Shown here in pieces: positions 53,994-62,225 of a stretch of DNA of 64,000 bases (position 1 is the first letter of the stretch; every line of letters begins with the position of its first letter). The translations under genes were made by a program, and so were the position numbers. The notes under the pieces were generated by a model. It had not been told where the DNA came from. It was given only the letters and a program-made list of their open reading frames with translations, and did no database searches. The stretch is taken from contig CAWGJS010000008.1 in assembly GCA_963822955.1 (NCBI GenBank), positions 124,001-188,000 of the forward strand. Direction: 5' to 3'. The stretch comes from JAJYUU01 sp963822955 (lineage in GTDB: Bacteria; Actinomycetota; Actinomycetes; Streptosporangiales; Streptosporangiaceae).

Positions 53994-55580
53994 TTATGGC
54001 ATGGCCGAGGCCAGAATGCTGTTGGCGTCCTCGCCGTAGCGGCTCCGCCAGAGCGACCAGCTCACCGTTTCCCCGTCGGCCAGCGCCATGAACCTCCAGG
54101 GACCGCTGTAGACGTTACTGGTGAAGTGGTTGTCCTGGCTGAACGTGATGTGATACTCGACCGCCGTGCCGTGATACGGGCTCCACGAGGGATCACTGCC
54201 GTATTCCGAGAACACTCCCACGTACCCGCACCCACGGGCCGCAGTGCAGTCCGGGCCGATTGCCGCCGGATCAAAGCTGAAATGGTTGTCAGCAACGTCG
54301 ACGTTCTGGGTCTTCCAGCGGCACAGATCGTAGTAGTCAGGGGTCTGGCCGGCGGTCGCGTGCTGCAGCGCAGACTTGGTGCACGTCCTGATGTTTGCCA
54401 CCGCCGGATCGACCAGCGTGCAGGTACCGGATGAACTGTTGTCCGGCGAGCCGCAGTACCGGTTGGAGTTTTCCCACAAGATCACGCCACTCCAGTTGTC
54501 GGTGAACACGTTGTGCCAAATCTGGAATGACGTGCTGTAGCTAGTGGCTACCCTGCTATCTGAGCCCGACTCCGATATGTAGATGGCTGGCGTGGGGAAG
54601 CCAGGGCTGGACGGGCCCGCGCCGATCGCGTTGTGGCTGAAGAGATTGTCTTCTATCTGGGCGTTGTAACTGATCTCGTAGATCAGAGCTTCAGCAAAGT
54701 TATTGTCGAAGTAGTTACCCGAGATATTGAACCCGCGATTATTAGTGTCCGCCCACAGGCCGACGTTGTGATTCCCGTGCACCCAGTTGCCCTCGATGCT
54801 CGCACCGTCGACGTTCCAGAACTTGCCGCCGCCGCTGCAGCCGCAGCCGGGAGTGTGCTGCTCCCAGTTGTAAGTGTCGTTGTCGGCGATCTCGTTGTCG
54901 TCCAGCGTCAGGGCAGCCGGGCCCGGGACAGCGTAGGCGTTGAATCCGTATTGCTGGTTCCTCTGCAGGCAGTCATGCCGCAGCGTGTCGCGGCTGCCGA
55001 GCATCACGCCTGCGCCGGCGTTGTCTTCTATCGTTGCGTGGTCAATGGTCCAGCCAGAAGCTGAGCTGGTATTGACGACGCCCTGGTTGAAGTTCCCGCC
55101 CTGAGGGCCGAAGTTCTCGATGGTCAGGTAACTGATCCGTACGTCCGGTGCGTTGCCGGTGAAGGCAAAATCGTTAACCCGCCGCCCGTCGAGTACGGCA
55201 CCAGGTGCGCCGACGAAAGTCGACCCCGTGCCCGGCTGAATCTGTGCATAGCGGCTCGCGCCAAGTGTGTGGGTACCCGGCGCGAACCAGTAGGTTGTGT
55301 GCGGGCTCCTGAAGTTGACGCGGGAGTCATTGCCAGCCGGGACTGATACGGCCCTGGCCGGCCGTGCGGTCGGCCCGCGGCCGAGCACGCTGCTGTTTCC
55401 GCACACCCGGACATGATCTGCAGCCAGCTCGGCAGGCGACCCGGCATTCTTTGTCTTCGGTGATGACGTTGCTGTCAGCCAGGCCGCACTTGCAGCTATC
55501 ACGACCAGGGCGAGCGCGAGGCCGCCGCCGAGCACTGCCAGGCGCCGGGAGCGAGGTCGCATCCTCGGCTCCGGAGTCAT
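53994..55580 (-). CDS. Secreted or membrane-anchored parallel beta-helix protein
   Basis: Start ATG 55580, one base beyond the stop of the glycosyltransferase gene (TGACATG). 528 residues. A membrane segment (LAVLGGGLALALVVIAASAAWL, residues about 15-37) anchors or exports it. Then come repeating beta-helix rungs rich in Asn/Ser: GNAPDVRISYLTIENFG, GWTIDHATIEDNAGAGVMLG, FNISGNYFDNNFAEALIYEI and others. Right-handed beta-helix proteins include polysaccharide lyases and C5-epimerases such as AlgG; the catalytic residues cannot be assigned by eye. Confidence 0.8.
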   Translation of the reverse strand: MTPEPRMRPRSRRLAVLGGGLALALVVIAASAAWLTATSSPKTKNAGSPAELAADHVRVCGNSSVLGRGPTARPARAVSVPAGNDSRVNFRSPHTTYWFAPGTHTLGASRYAQIQPGTGSTFVGAPGAVLDGRRVNDFAFTGNAPDVRISYLTIENFGPQGGNFNQGVVNTSSASGWTIDHATIEDNAGAGVMLGSRDTLRHDCLQRNQQYGFNAYAVPGPAALTLDDNEIADNDTYNWEQHTPGCGCSGGGKFWNVDGASIEGNWVHGNHNVGLWADTNNRGFNISGNYFDNNFAEALIYEISYNAQIEDNLFSHNAIGAGPSSPGFPTPAIYISESGSDSRVATSYSTSFQIWHNVFTDNWSGVILWENSNRYCGSPDNSSSGTCTLVDPAVANIRTCTKSALQHATAGQTPDYYDLCRWKTQNVDVADNHFSFDPAAIGPDCTAARGCGYVGVFSEYGSDPSWSPYHGTAVEYHITFSQDNHFTSNVYSGPWRFMALADGETVSWSLWRSRYGEDANSILASAMP

Positions 55581-55581
55581 G

Positions 55582-56781
55582 TCATGCGGGGTTGGCGATG
55601 GCGTACCGGTAGATCTCGACCAGCTGCTCGATGTTGCGGTCAGGGTCGAAGTGCTTGGCGTAGGTCTCACGCGCCTGCGCCCCGTAGGCCAGGTACCGGT
55701 CCGGATCCGCCTCCACATCCGCGACCGCCGCGCCCAGCGCCTGCGCATCACCCGGCGCGAACAGCACCCCGTCCACCCCGTGCGTGATCAGCTCGGTGAA
55801 CGCCCCGTGTCCCGCCGCGACCGGCGGCGCCCCCGCCGCCATCGCCTCGATCGCCACCAGCCCGAACGGCTCCTCCCACGTCGAGGGCAGCAGCACCGCC
55901 CGCGCCCGCGCCATCAGCGCCGCGCACCCCGCCTCATCCACATGCCCGGCCAGCTCCACCGACGGCCGCCCCGCCGCCCACGCCGCCACTTCCGCCTCAA
56001 GCACCCCCGCACCGGCAATAACCAGGCGCAGCCCCGCACCCGCAGCGTCACCCCGCCCCCGCAGGTAACAATCCCAGCCCGCCATCAGCAGCCGGACGCC
56101 CTTCGCCGCGTCCAGCCGCCCCGCATACAGCACCGCGTCCTCGCGGGGCACGACCGGCACCGCCCGGGCCGGAATCAGGTTATGGCGCACGAACACCCGC
56201 CCGGCATCCAGGTCCAGCCCCGCCAGCAGATCCCGCTGCGACGCCGAGATAAACACATACGCCGACACCATCGACCGCCACGCCTGCCGGTGCATCCCGT
56301 TCGCCGCCACCACCGCCGCCGACGCCAGCCGCGACCCCTTATAACACCCATGCACGACCGCCTGGACCGACGACCCGTCCACGCAGTCATGACACACCTG
56401 CCCGTCCCGCAGGAAGTTCCCCCCGGCGCACGCAAGCCGGTAGTTATGCAACGTCAGCACCACCGGCACACCCGCATCCCGGCACGCATACAGCACCGCC
56501 GGGCTCAGCAGCGGGAACGTGTTATGCACATGCACCACATCCGGCCGCTGCTCCGCCAGCACCCCCCGCAGCTCACGGAACGTCCCCGGACTCCACACCG
56601 CCCGCCCCGGCAGCGCCGCCTTCCGCGCCAGCGACCAGCCCTCAATCACATCGCTGTCCCGCTCAAACCGCACCACCTCATGCCCCAGCCCCGCCAGCGC
56701 AGCCCGTTCCCGGTCCACCACCCGGTTCTCACCACTCGGCGCCGACGACCGGTACCGGTTATGGACCACGGTGATTTTCAA
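55582..56781 (-). CDS. Glycosyltransferase, GT4 family
   Basis: 399 residues. N-terminal domain MKITVVHNRYRSSAPSGENRVVDRE and HVHNTFPLLSP; donor-binding domain VLYAGRLDAAKGVRLLMAGW, LAGHVDEAGCAALMARARAVLLPSTWEEPFGLVAIEAMAAGAPPVAAGHGA. It uses codons ending in G far more than its neighbours, so its composition differs. A 44-base copy of its 3' end occurs at 62163. The start overlaps the Wzy-like stop by 4 bases. Confidence 0.92.
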   Translation of the reverse strand: MKITVVHNRYRSSAPSGENRVVDRERAALAGLGHEVVRFERDSDVIEGWSLARKAALPGRAVWSPGTFRELRGVLAEQRPDVVHVHNTFPLLSPAVLYACRDAGVPVVLTLHNYRLACAGGNFLRDGQVCHDCVDGSSVQAVVHGCYKGSRLASAAVVAANGMHRQAWRSMVSAYVFISASQRDLLAGLDLDAGRVFVRHNLIPARAVPVVPREDAVLYAGRLDAAKGVRLLMAGWDCYLRGRGDAAGAGLRLVIAGAGVLEAEVAAWAAGRPSVELAGHVDEAGCAALMARARAVLLPSTWEEPFGLVAIEAMAAGAPPVAAGHGAFTELITHGVDGVLFAPGDAQALGAAVADVEADPDRYLAYGAQARETYAKHFDPDRNIEQLVEIYRYAIANPA

Positions 56782-58019
56782 CTAGCCCCCCGGGAGGTTG
56801 ACCGCACCAGCAAGGAGGCTGCGAGTGCGAGTTCGAGGAAGTACAGGGAGGGGGAGCTGAGGCCGGTCTCGGTGAACGAGGAGATCAGGCAGTAGGTGAC
56901 CAGGAACAGGGCAATGGCCCGCTGCGGCCCCAGTGGCCGGAAGTAGGCGCTGACAAGCACGAACAGCAGCATCGTCGCCGTCAGGACGACGCCGACGAGC
57001 CCGAGGTCGAGGTAGGACCCGAGCCAGTTGCTGTCGATCGACAGGCCGTTGAATGACAGGTTGGACAGGCCGAAGCCGAAGATCACCTGGAACTCGTTAC
57101 GCGGGGCACTGAGCAGCGCGGTCCACACATTGGTCCGCCCGGTGAGGCTCGTCAGCTGCTGCGTACCCTGCCCGCGCGCCAGCCAGGTGGTCACGAAGCC
57201 GGACAGCGTGATCGCGGCGAGCGAGGTGATGACGCCGAGGGCGGCGAAGAGCTTGCGCACCCTGGCCCTGGCGCGGAAGAGGCTGATGCCGCCGACAAGG
57301 ATTCCGGCCAGCATCGCCACGAGGGCGGTCCTGGTGTGGGTGAGGAGCAGGATGGGCATCCCGACCACGACGGCAATAAGGGCCAGCCGCCCGGACACGA
57401 GGCTGCACAACCACAGCAGGACCACGATGCCAACCATCACCGCGGCGTAGTGCGCGACCTGCGTCGGCGGGTCAGGCCAGATTGCTCCCTCGAGCCGGCC
57501 CTCCGCCAGCGCGGTGTGCGGGCGGATAAGAAGGCCGAGAACAGTGACGCCGAGGACGACTGACAGTGCGGTCAGATGACTGCGGACGAGCAGCATGTCC
57601 CGCCGGCCCCACCATGGAGTCAGCAGCCACAGCGTGGCTACGAACCCGGCCATCCGGAAGGTCCGGTAGATCGTCCCGACGTGGCCGGGTTCCAGCATGA
57701 CGATGAAGGCTGCCAGGGCAAGCAGGCTCACAATGCACAGATAGGCATTGGGCCGGATCAGCAGCCGGCGGTTCACCGTCAGGGCCACCAGCATGGCGGC
57801 TGGCAGCGCACCCTGAGTGACTATCTTGCCGACGGCCGACGGCAGGTGAATGAGGAGCGGGGCGCCACTCCACGTCGAGGGGTAGTAGGTCAGGACATTG
57901 AGGATCAGCAGGCCCCAGGTGAGAGTCACCCGGCGCCGGATCCATCGCTCGTCCGCTGACGCCCCTGCGAGCAACGGCATGTCCCGCCGAATGCGGGGCA
58001 GCGTCGCCGATGCGCTCAT
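56778..58019 (-). CDS. O-antigen polymerase/ligase-like membrane protein (Wzy type)
   Basis: 413 residues with about 11-12 hydrophobic helices and a large loop (GRLEGAIWPDPPTQVAHYAAVMVG, LTGRTNVWTALLSAPRNEF, FGFGLSNLSFNGLSIDSNWLGSYLDLGLVG). The Wzy_C segment TGRTxxW is present. It should join repeat units into the polymer. Overlaps the ATPase-like gene and the glycosyltransferase gene by 4 bases each. Confidence 0.83.
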   Translation of the reverse strand: MSASATLPRIRRDMPLLAGASADERWIRRRVTLTWGLLILNVLTYYPSTWSGAPLLIHLPSAVGKIVTQGALPAAMLVALTVNRRLLIRPNAYLCIVSLLALAAFIVMLEPGHVGTIYRTFRMAGFVATLWLLTPWWGRRDMLLVRSHLTALSVVLGVTVLGLLIRPHTALAEGRLEGAIWPDPPTQVAHYAAVMVGIVVLLWLCSLVSGRLALIAVVVGMPILLLTHTRTALVAMLAGILVGGISLFRARARVRKLFAALGVITSLAAITLSGFVTTWLARGQGTQQLTSLTGRTNVWTALLSAPRNEFQVIFGFGLSNLSFNGLSIDSNWLGSYLDLGLVGVVLTATMLLFVLVSAYFRPLGPQRAIALFLVTYCLISSFTETGLSSPSLYFLELALAASLLVRSTSRGAS

Positions 58020-58765
58020 CCGATAACCCCCTGTGCCCAGGCCGACTGCCGGGAGCCCTGCGCCAGCTTCCGGCGGCGCAAGCGGGATGGCGCGGGCTTG
58101 GCACCGAGACTTTCATCGGCCTTGTCAGCGCCGACGAGTACTACTGAGACAAGCCGCAGTCCGGCGAGCCGGATCATCTCGCCGGTCGCCTTGAGGTTCA
58201 CCTTGGCTGACCGTCCCGCGGTCACGACGACGACGACGTCGGTCGTCCATGTCGTCAGGTGCTCCGCCCCGTATGTGGGGTCGAGCGTGGTGATGGTCAG
58301 GAGCAGATCCGCCGACGCGTGCACCGCGGCCAGGGCCTTGCCCGGCTTGATGCGGGGAACGGCCTGGGACGGGGAGCGCACCGGACCGACGGGGAGGCGA
58401 TCTGACGGTTCGGGAACGGCCACGACAACCCGCTCGCGCTCAGTACCGGCGAACTGGACCCCGGGGCGACTCACCTTGAGCAGTCGCGCTGCCGGGGCGC
58501 CAGCGGCCAGATCCGCGAGCAGGACCCGCTTGCCCTCCCGCGCTGATGATTTAGCCAGCTCGACGAGGCCCAGTGCGGCGATGTCAGCGTCACCAACCGG
58601 GACGACAGCTAGTACGGCCGTCTTCCCCTCAGTGTGACGCACGTTGCTGCGCAGGTGGGCCACGAGCCGCGGGATATCTCCGGTGCGATCGGCCGCCAGC
58701 CTCGGGCGACCTGTCAGCCATCTGGTCGGCGTGCACCTTGCCGATCGTGAGTTTGATCGGGGCAC
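58016..58765 (-). CDS. Degenerate BY-kinase/ParA-like ATPase domain protein
   Basis: 249 residues in the maximal frame; it overlaps the end of the Wzz frame in the +1 frame, so its first 30 residues may be non-coding. Recognisable: DIPRLVAHLRSNVRHTEGKTAVLAVVPVG, VELAKSSAREGKRVLLADLAAGAPAARLL (Walker A'-like hydrophobic strand with Asp), LLLTITTLDPTYGAEHLTTW and LAGLRLVSVVLVGADKADESL. Walker A is missing. It aligns well with the split domain at 52335. It may help Wzz control chain length without kinase activity. Confidence 0.7.
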   Translation of the reverse strand: MPRSNSRSARCTPTRWLTGRPRLAADRTGDIPRLVAHLRSNVRHTEGKTAVLAVVPVGDADIAALGLVELAKSSAREGKRVLLADLAAGAPAARLLKVSRPGVQFAGTERERVVVAVPEPSDRLPVGPVRSPSQAVPRIKPGKALAAVHASADLLLTITTLDPTYGAEHLTTWTTDVVVVVTAGRSAKVNLKATGEMIRLAGLRLVSVVLVGADKADESLGAKPAPSRLRRRKLAQGSRQSAWAQGVIG

Positions 58766-60989
58766 CCAGGGCTCTGGCGATATCGCGGCGCCGCCGCGGC
58801 CGGTCTGACACTACCGCTTCGATCAGCACCAGCCCGAGGCCCACGGTCAGCCCCACGAAAAGGCCCGCGACGCCGGTCATCGCCTCAAGGTGCTTCCTCG
58901 TCGGCGGGATCGGCGCTGCGGTGTCAAGCACCGCGGTTCCATTGATCATCGACAACGTGACCAGCGGGTAATTCGTTGCGTCATATTTCAGCGCGCCGAT
59001 CGTGGCGTCCAGCGAGCTCCGGTCAGCCAGCAGGCCTTTGAGCTTGTTGTCGCGCTGCGGCGTCTTAGGCTCGGCTGACACCGCTGTGATCTGCCTGGTG
59101 ATGCCCGCGAGCTTAAAGTTCTCCACGGCGGTCTGCTGGTTGAGCGTCGGCACGTCGAGCTGCTGCCCGAACCGGAGCAAATGCGCCCGTTCCTGCATGA
59201 ACCCGGCAGCCACGGCATTGGCTAGCCGTTCTGCTTCGGCTAGGGCCGGCGCGCTGGCCGTGATCTCGAGCAGCCGGTCAGTGGGCGCAACGACCGTATA
59301 GGAGTGGGCGAAGCTGGCCACGCTCTCATGGAGGCCCAGCTTGTGCAGGGCGCTAGCGGCCACCTGGAGTGACTGGGCCGTCGCGACGTTGCCCTCCATC
59401 TGGGTGGCGGGATCCAGGTCAGGATTGTTAAAGATCAGGACCGACGCAGCCGCCTGATAAGCGGGCGGGGCATAGACGAACAGGCATCCGCTGAGTGCCA
59501 GCCCAGCTACCGTCGTGGCGCAGACAAGCCAGGCGCGGCGCCGCAGCGCCTGGCCGAGTGCGCGCAGGCTAATGAGACCCCGAGGATTGTCACCTTGCCG
59601 GTACCGGGATGCGGCGAAGCCGTCACCGGCGGCTCCGCCCCTCGCGAGGCTGCAGGTGTGGCCGTTGGTGGTGGCGGGTGCGGCTGGGGTCACCGGCGGC
59701 TCTCCGGCGAGGTGCCGGTCAGCCGGGCAACCCGCTTGTGCTGGGCAGGCGGCTGCGGCCCGGCCGTGCTGGCCAAGCTGCAGCAGCCGCCCGGTCGTCC
59801 GGTCGGCCGGATCAGGATCAGCGACCACGATCCCGCTGATATCCACCCCGGCACTGGTGATACTCAGCGCCACCCGGGCCAGCTGCTCGGCAGTCGCCGC
59901 CCCCGCCGACACCGCCAGCACCGTCGCCGTCGCCGGCACACCCGCAGCCAGCCGCGGATTACGGCTGTCCACCACCGCGACCACCACCGTCAGCCCGCCA
60001 CCAGCCGGCCAGCCAGCCTCCGCGAAATCACCCACCGCGAACTGCAGCGACCCAGCCTGACGCGACCCCGCCGCCACCGTCGTGCACGCCGCCGACAACG
60101 CCGCCATCGCATCCGGATCCTGCTGCGGGCCGATCACCAGCCGCACCGGCACCCCCAGCGACGCGGCATACACCGCCAGCTGCGGCCCCACCGCCAGAGC
60201 CCGCCGGTCCGACGACAACGACACCACCCACAGGCACACAACCGGCCCGCCGCCCCGCCGGCCATCCCGCACACCCACATGCCGCAGCGCCTTCAGCAAG
60301 CTCCACGCATGCACAACACCCGGCTCATACGACTCCAGCAGCCGCGCCCAGCCCGCCGCACCCGACGGGCGCACCACCGGAACCGACGCCAGCACCGGAG
60401 CCCCCACCGCGCCAGCTATCTCATCGCGCTCCCGCAACCGCCGGTCCGTCTGCCCCATCGCCACCACCACGATCAGGCCCAGCAGCACACCCGCCAGCGC
60501 CCCCACACCCGCCAGCGCCGCCACCCACGCCGCCGCCGTCGTCCCCATCGCCGGTGACGCCGACGCCACCACCTTCGCCAGCACCGGCCCGCCCGGGCGC
60601 AGGGCATCCGGCGACCTGACCAGGCTCACATACTGGTTCGCCACCGCATCAGCAACACTCTCCGCGTCCTCCGCCGTCTTCGCCGACACCGTGATCGTCA
60701 GCGACGTCGACGACGACACCGTCACCTTCACCTGACGCAGCAGCTGCCCATACGACAACGCCGATTCAGCGTGGCTCACCGGGCCCAGCACCGCCGAGTC
60801 ACTGTCCGCGATCAGCGCCTGGGTCGCAATCTGCTTCGGCGCCGGCACCACCACCAGCACATGACTCGACAACAGCGGCGGCCGCAGCACAGCAAAACCC
60901 GCCCCCGCCAGCACGCCCAGCACCACCACAACAGCAAACACGACCTTGTGCCGCCGCACCGCCCGCAGCAGCATCCTCAGGTCCACCAC
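58629..60989 (-). CDS. Double Wzz-type chain-length regulator (two modules in one frame)
   Basis: 786 residues. Module 1: helix VVFAVVVVLGVLAGAGFAVL (residue ~15), a small periplasmic domain, helix AAAWVAALAGVGALAGVLLGL (~150), then a ParA-like domain (RGGGPVVCLWVVSLSSDRRALAVGPQLAVYAASLGVPVRLVIG...). Linker TPAAPATTNGH. Module 2: helix RAWLVCATTVAGLALSGCLF (~480), periplasmic domain with coiled coil (TLNQQTAVENFKLAGITRQIT), helix EAMTGVAGLFVGLTVGLGLVLIEA, ending in LGAPIKLTIGKVHADQMA. The tandem copy at 62226 stops after module 1. A single extra base at about 59765 relative to that copy creates the fusion, so it may be artefactual. Confidence 0.7.
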   Translation of the reverse strand: MVDLRMLLRAVRRHKVVFAVVVVLGVLAGAGFAVLRPPLLSSHVLVVVPAPKQIATQALIADSDSAVLGPVSHAESALSYGQLLRQVKVTVSSSTSLTITVSAKTAEDAESVADAVANQYVSLVRSPDALRPGGPVLAKVVASASPAMGTTAAAWVAALAGVGALAGVLLGLIVVVAMGQTDRRLRERDEIAGAVGAPVLASVPVVRPSGAAGWARLLESYEPGVVHAWSLLKALRHVGVRDGRRGGGPVVCLWVVSLSSDRRALAVGPQLAVYAASLGVPVRLVIGPQQDPDAMAALSAACTTVAAGSRQAGSLQFAVGDFAEAGWPAGGGLTVVVAVVDSRNPRLAAGVPATATVLAVSAGAATAEQLARVALSITSAGVDISGIVVADPDPADRTTGRLLQLGQHGRAAAACPAQAGCPADRHLAGEPPVTPAAPATTNGHTCSLARGGAAGDGFAASRYRQGDNPRGLISLRALGQALRRRAWLVCATTVAGLALSGCLFVYAPPAYQAAASVLIFNNPDLDPATQMEGNVATAQSLQVAASALHKLGLHESVASFAHSYTVVAPTDRLLEITASAPALAEAERLANAVAAGFMQERAHLLRFGQQLDVPTLNQQTAVENFKLAGITRQITAVSAEPKTPQRDNKLKGLLADRSSLDATIGALKYDATNYPLVTLSMINGTAVLDTAAPIPPTRKHLEAMTGVAGLFVGLTVGLGLVLIEAVVSDRPRRRRDIARALGAPIKLTIGKVHADQMADRSPEAGGRSHRRYPAARGPPAQQRASH

Positions 60990-61471
60990 ACCACCTCACA
61001 GTCCACCAGCCAGCCGCCCCCACCCAGCACAAACACTCCCACCCTGCCGCATAGGAGCCCGCCGCAACCACCCCTGATACACCAAGGGGGCGGATTTTAC
61101 CCGCAAATGACGCCAGCGTCACGCTGCCTATCGCGACACCAGGTGCGCCCACAAATGCCAGCCCATTAGCGACTCGCCGGGCAGGCCGTGCACCGGCAGC
61201 GGCGGGGCGTGCATGAAGCGCTTATAGGTCCGGGTAACGGCGAATGACGGAAAGGATTGCTCGACCCGCCTGCGGTCGTACACCAAAGCGTACGGATTAT
61301 ACGGACCGTCGGTGTTGTGGTGGATAAAGGTTCTGAGCCGCAGATAACGAAAGAGCCCCATCTCCTTCGCGTTGCCCAGATGCGCTGCCAGCATTCCCCG
61401 CCGCGTCTCCGGCTTCAAGATCCCCATCTCGACAAGCGGGAAGGCGGCGAGCAGCGCAGCGCGGCGGAGGA
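59682..61471. repeat. Direct duplication, left copy
   Basis: This block matches 62218-64000 at a constant spacing of 2529-2536 bases with only scattered substitutions and two small indels. It holds the first Wzz module, the 61-kb intergenic region and the end of a methyltransferase gene. The right edge cannot be fixed because the second copy runs off the window. Confidence 0.9.
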
Positions 61472-62018
61472 ATCCGATCGAGACAAGGTAGTTCAGCGAC
61501 CACCGGGCGTACATCATGATGACGAGCTCCCCGCCAGGGCGCAGCACCCGGTGGATCTCGCGCTGGGCTTGCTCGATATCCGGCACATGGTGCAGGACAC
61601 CATGGCTGAAGACCACGTCGAACGAATTGTCGGCAAACGGCAGCTGGAGCACGCTGCCCTGGCGCAGCTCCTCGTAAGGAAGATCGCGCAGCATAAGCCG
61701 GGTCCTGACACGCTCGACCGACTCGGCTGTCAGGTCAACGCCCGACCAGCGGGCTCCCTGCCGGATCAGGAGCTCGGAATCAGATCCCTCCCCCAGGCCG
61801 ATCTCCAGCAGCTGCTTCCCGGCGACGTTCAAGGCTTTGATGCATGCCGGGAGGTGGCGCTCAGTCTGGTAGCGAAAAGCGTCGTAATCGGTGAAGAACT
61901 TCTCGTAGTCACCCTGGAAGTGCCGGTGCAGCCCCCCGACCTGGCTGTCTCCGCACGCGTGATCCTGCCAGAACCTCTGGACAGTAAGCTCATCCAAATC
62001 ATCCACCTCCCCCAACAC
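61128..62018 (-). CDS. SAM-dependent methyltransferase
   Basis: 296 residues in the longest frame (GTG 62018; a TTG at 61997 has a better ribosome site, GGGGGAGG). Motif I LLEIGLGEGSDSELLIRQGARWSGVDL, FADNSFDVVFSHGVLHHVPDIEQAQREIHRVLRPGGELVIMMYARWS. The last third (RRVEQSFPSFAVTRTYKRFMHAPPLP) resembles sugar or lipid methyltransferases. It heads the minus-strand operon here and would act on a polysaccharide or precursor. Confidence 0.86.
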   Translation of the reverse strand: MLGEVDDLDELTVQRFWQDHACGDSQVGGLHRHFQGDYEKFFTDYDAFRYQTERHLPACIKALNVAGKQLLEIGLGEGSDSELLIRQGARWSGVDLTAESVERVRTRLMLRDLPYEELRQGSVLQLPFADNSFDVVFSHGVLHHVPDIEQAQREIHRVLRPGGELVIMMYARWSLNYLVSIGFLRRAALLAAFPLVEMGILKPETRRGMLAAHLGNAKEMGLFRYLRLRTFIHHNTDGPYNPYALVYDRRRVEQSFPSFAVTRTYKRFMHAPPLPVHGLPGESLMGWHLWAHLVSR

Positions 62019-62217
62019 CGGTCATTCCGTAATTTAGGTACTGACTAAAACTTCCCAATTGCACTATCACGCGCATCCGGCTCCCCGAAACGGCAGCGAG
62101 ATGAGGATAAATCGCAAACTCAATGGGCCGCAGCGGCATTGGCTAGAAATTCATTTATACGGCGGCTCCGAGTCATGTCATGCGGGGTTGGCGATGGCGT
62201 ACCGGTCCGGATCAGCA
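62019..62217. other. Gap and mosaic junction between the duplicated blocks
   Basis: No gene. 62019-62160 is AT-richer and probably holds the promoter of the methyltransferase. At 62163-62206 lies a 44-base near copy of the 3' end of the glycosyltransferase (55566-55610, one base shorter); then the sequence jumps to match 55693-55707 (GTACCGGTCCGGATC), and at 62218 the direct duplicate begins. Confidence 0.6.
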
Positions 62218-62225
62218 GGCTGGGG

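Noticed and set aside
55579..56895. 438-residue plus-strand frame over the glycosyltransferase
   Set aside because: Arg/Pro/His-rich product of the G-ending codon bias of the opposite strand.
59595..60557. 320-residue plus-strand frame, also seen in the second copy
   Set aside because: Mirror of the Wzz codon bias; repetition reflects duplication, not selection.
61071..61098. CCCCT-AGGGG hairpin before a TTTT in both Wzz upstream regions as a terminator
   Set aside because: Stem of only five pairs; its position upstream of Wzz and downstream of the methyltransferase stop allows the idea, but the evidence is too weak to call.
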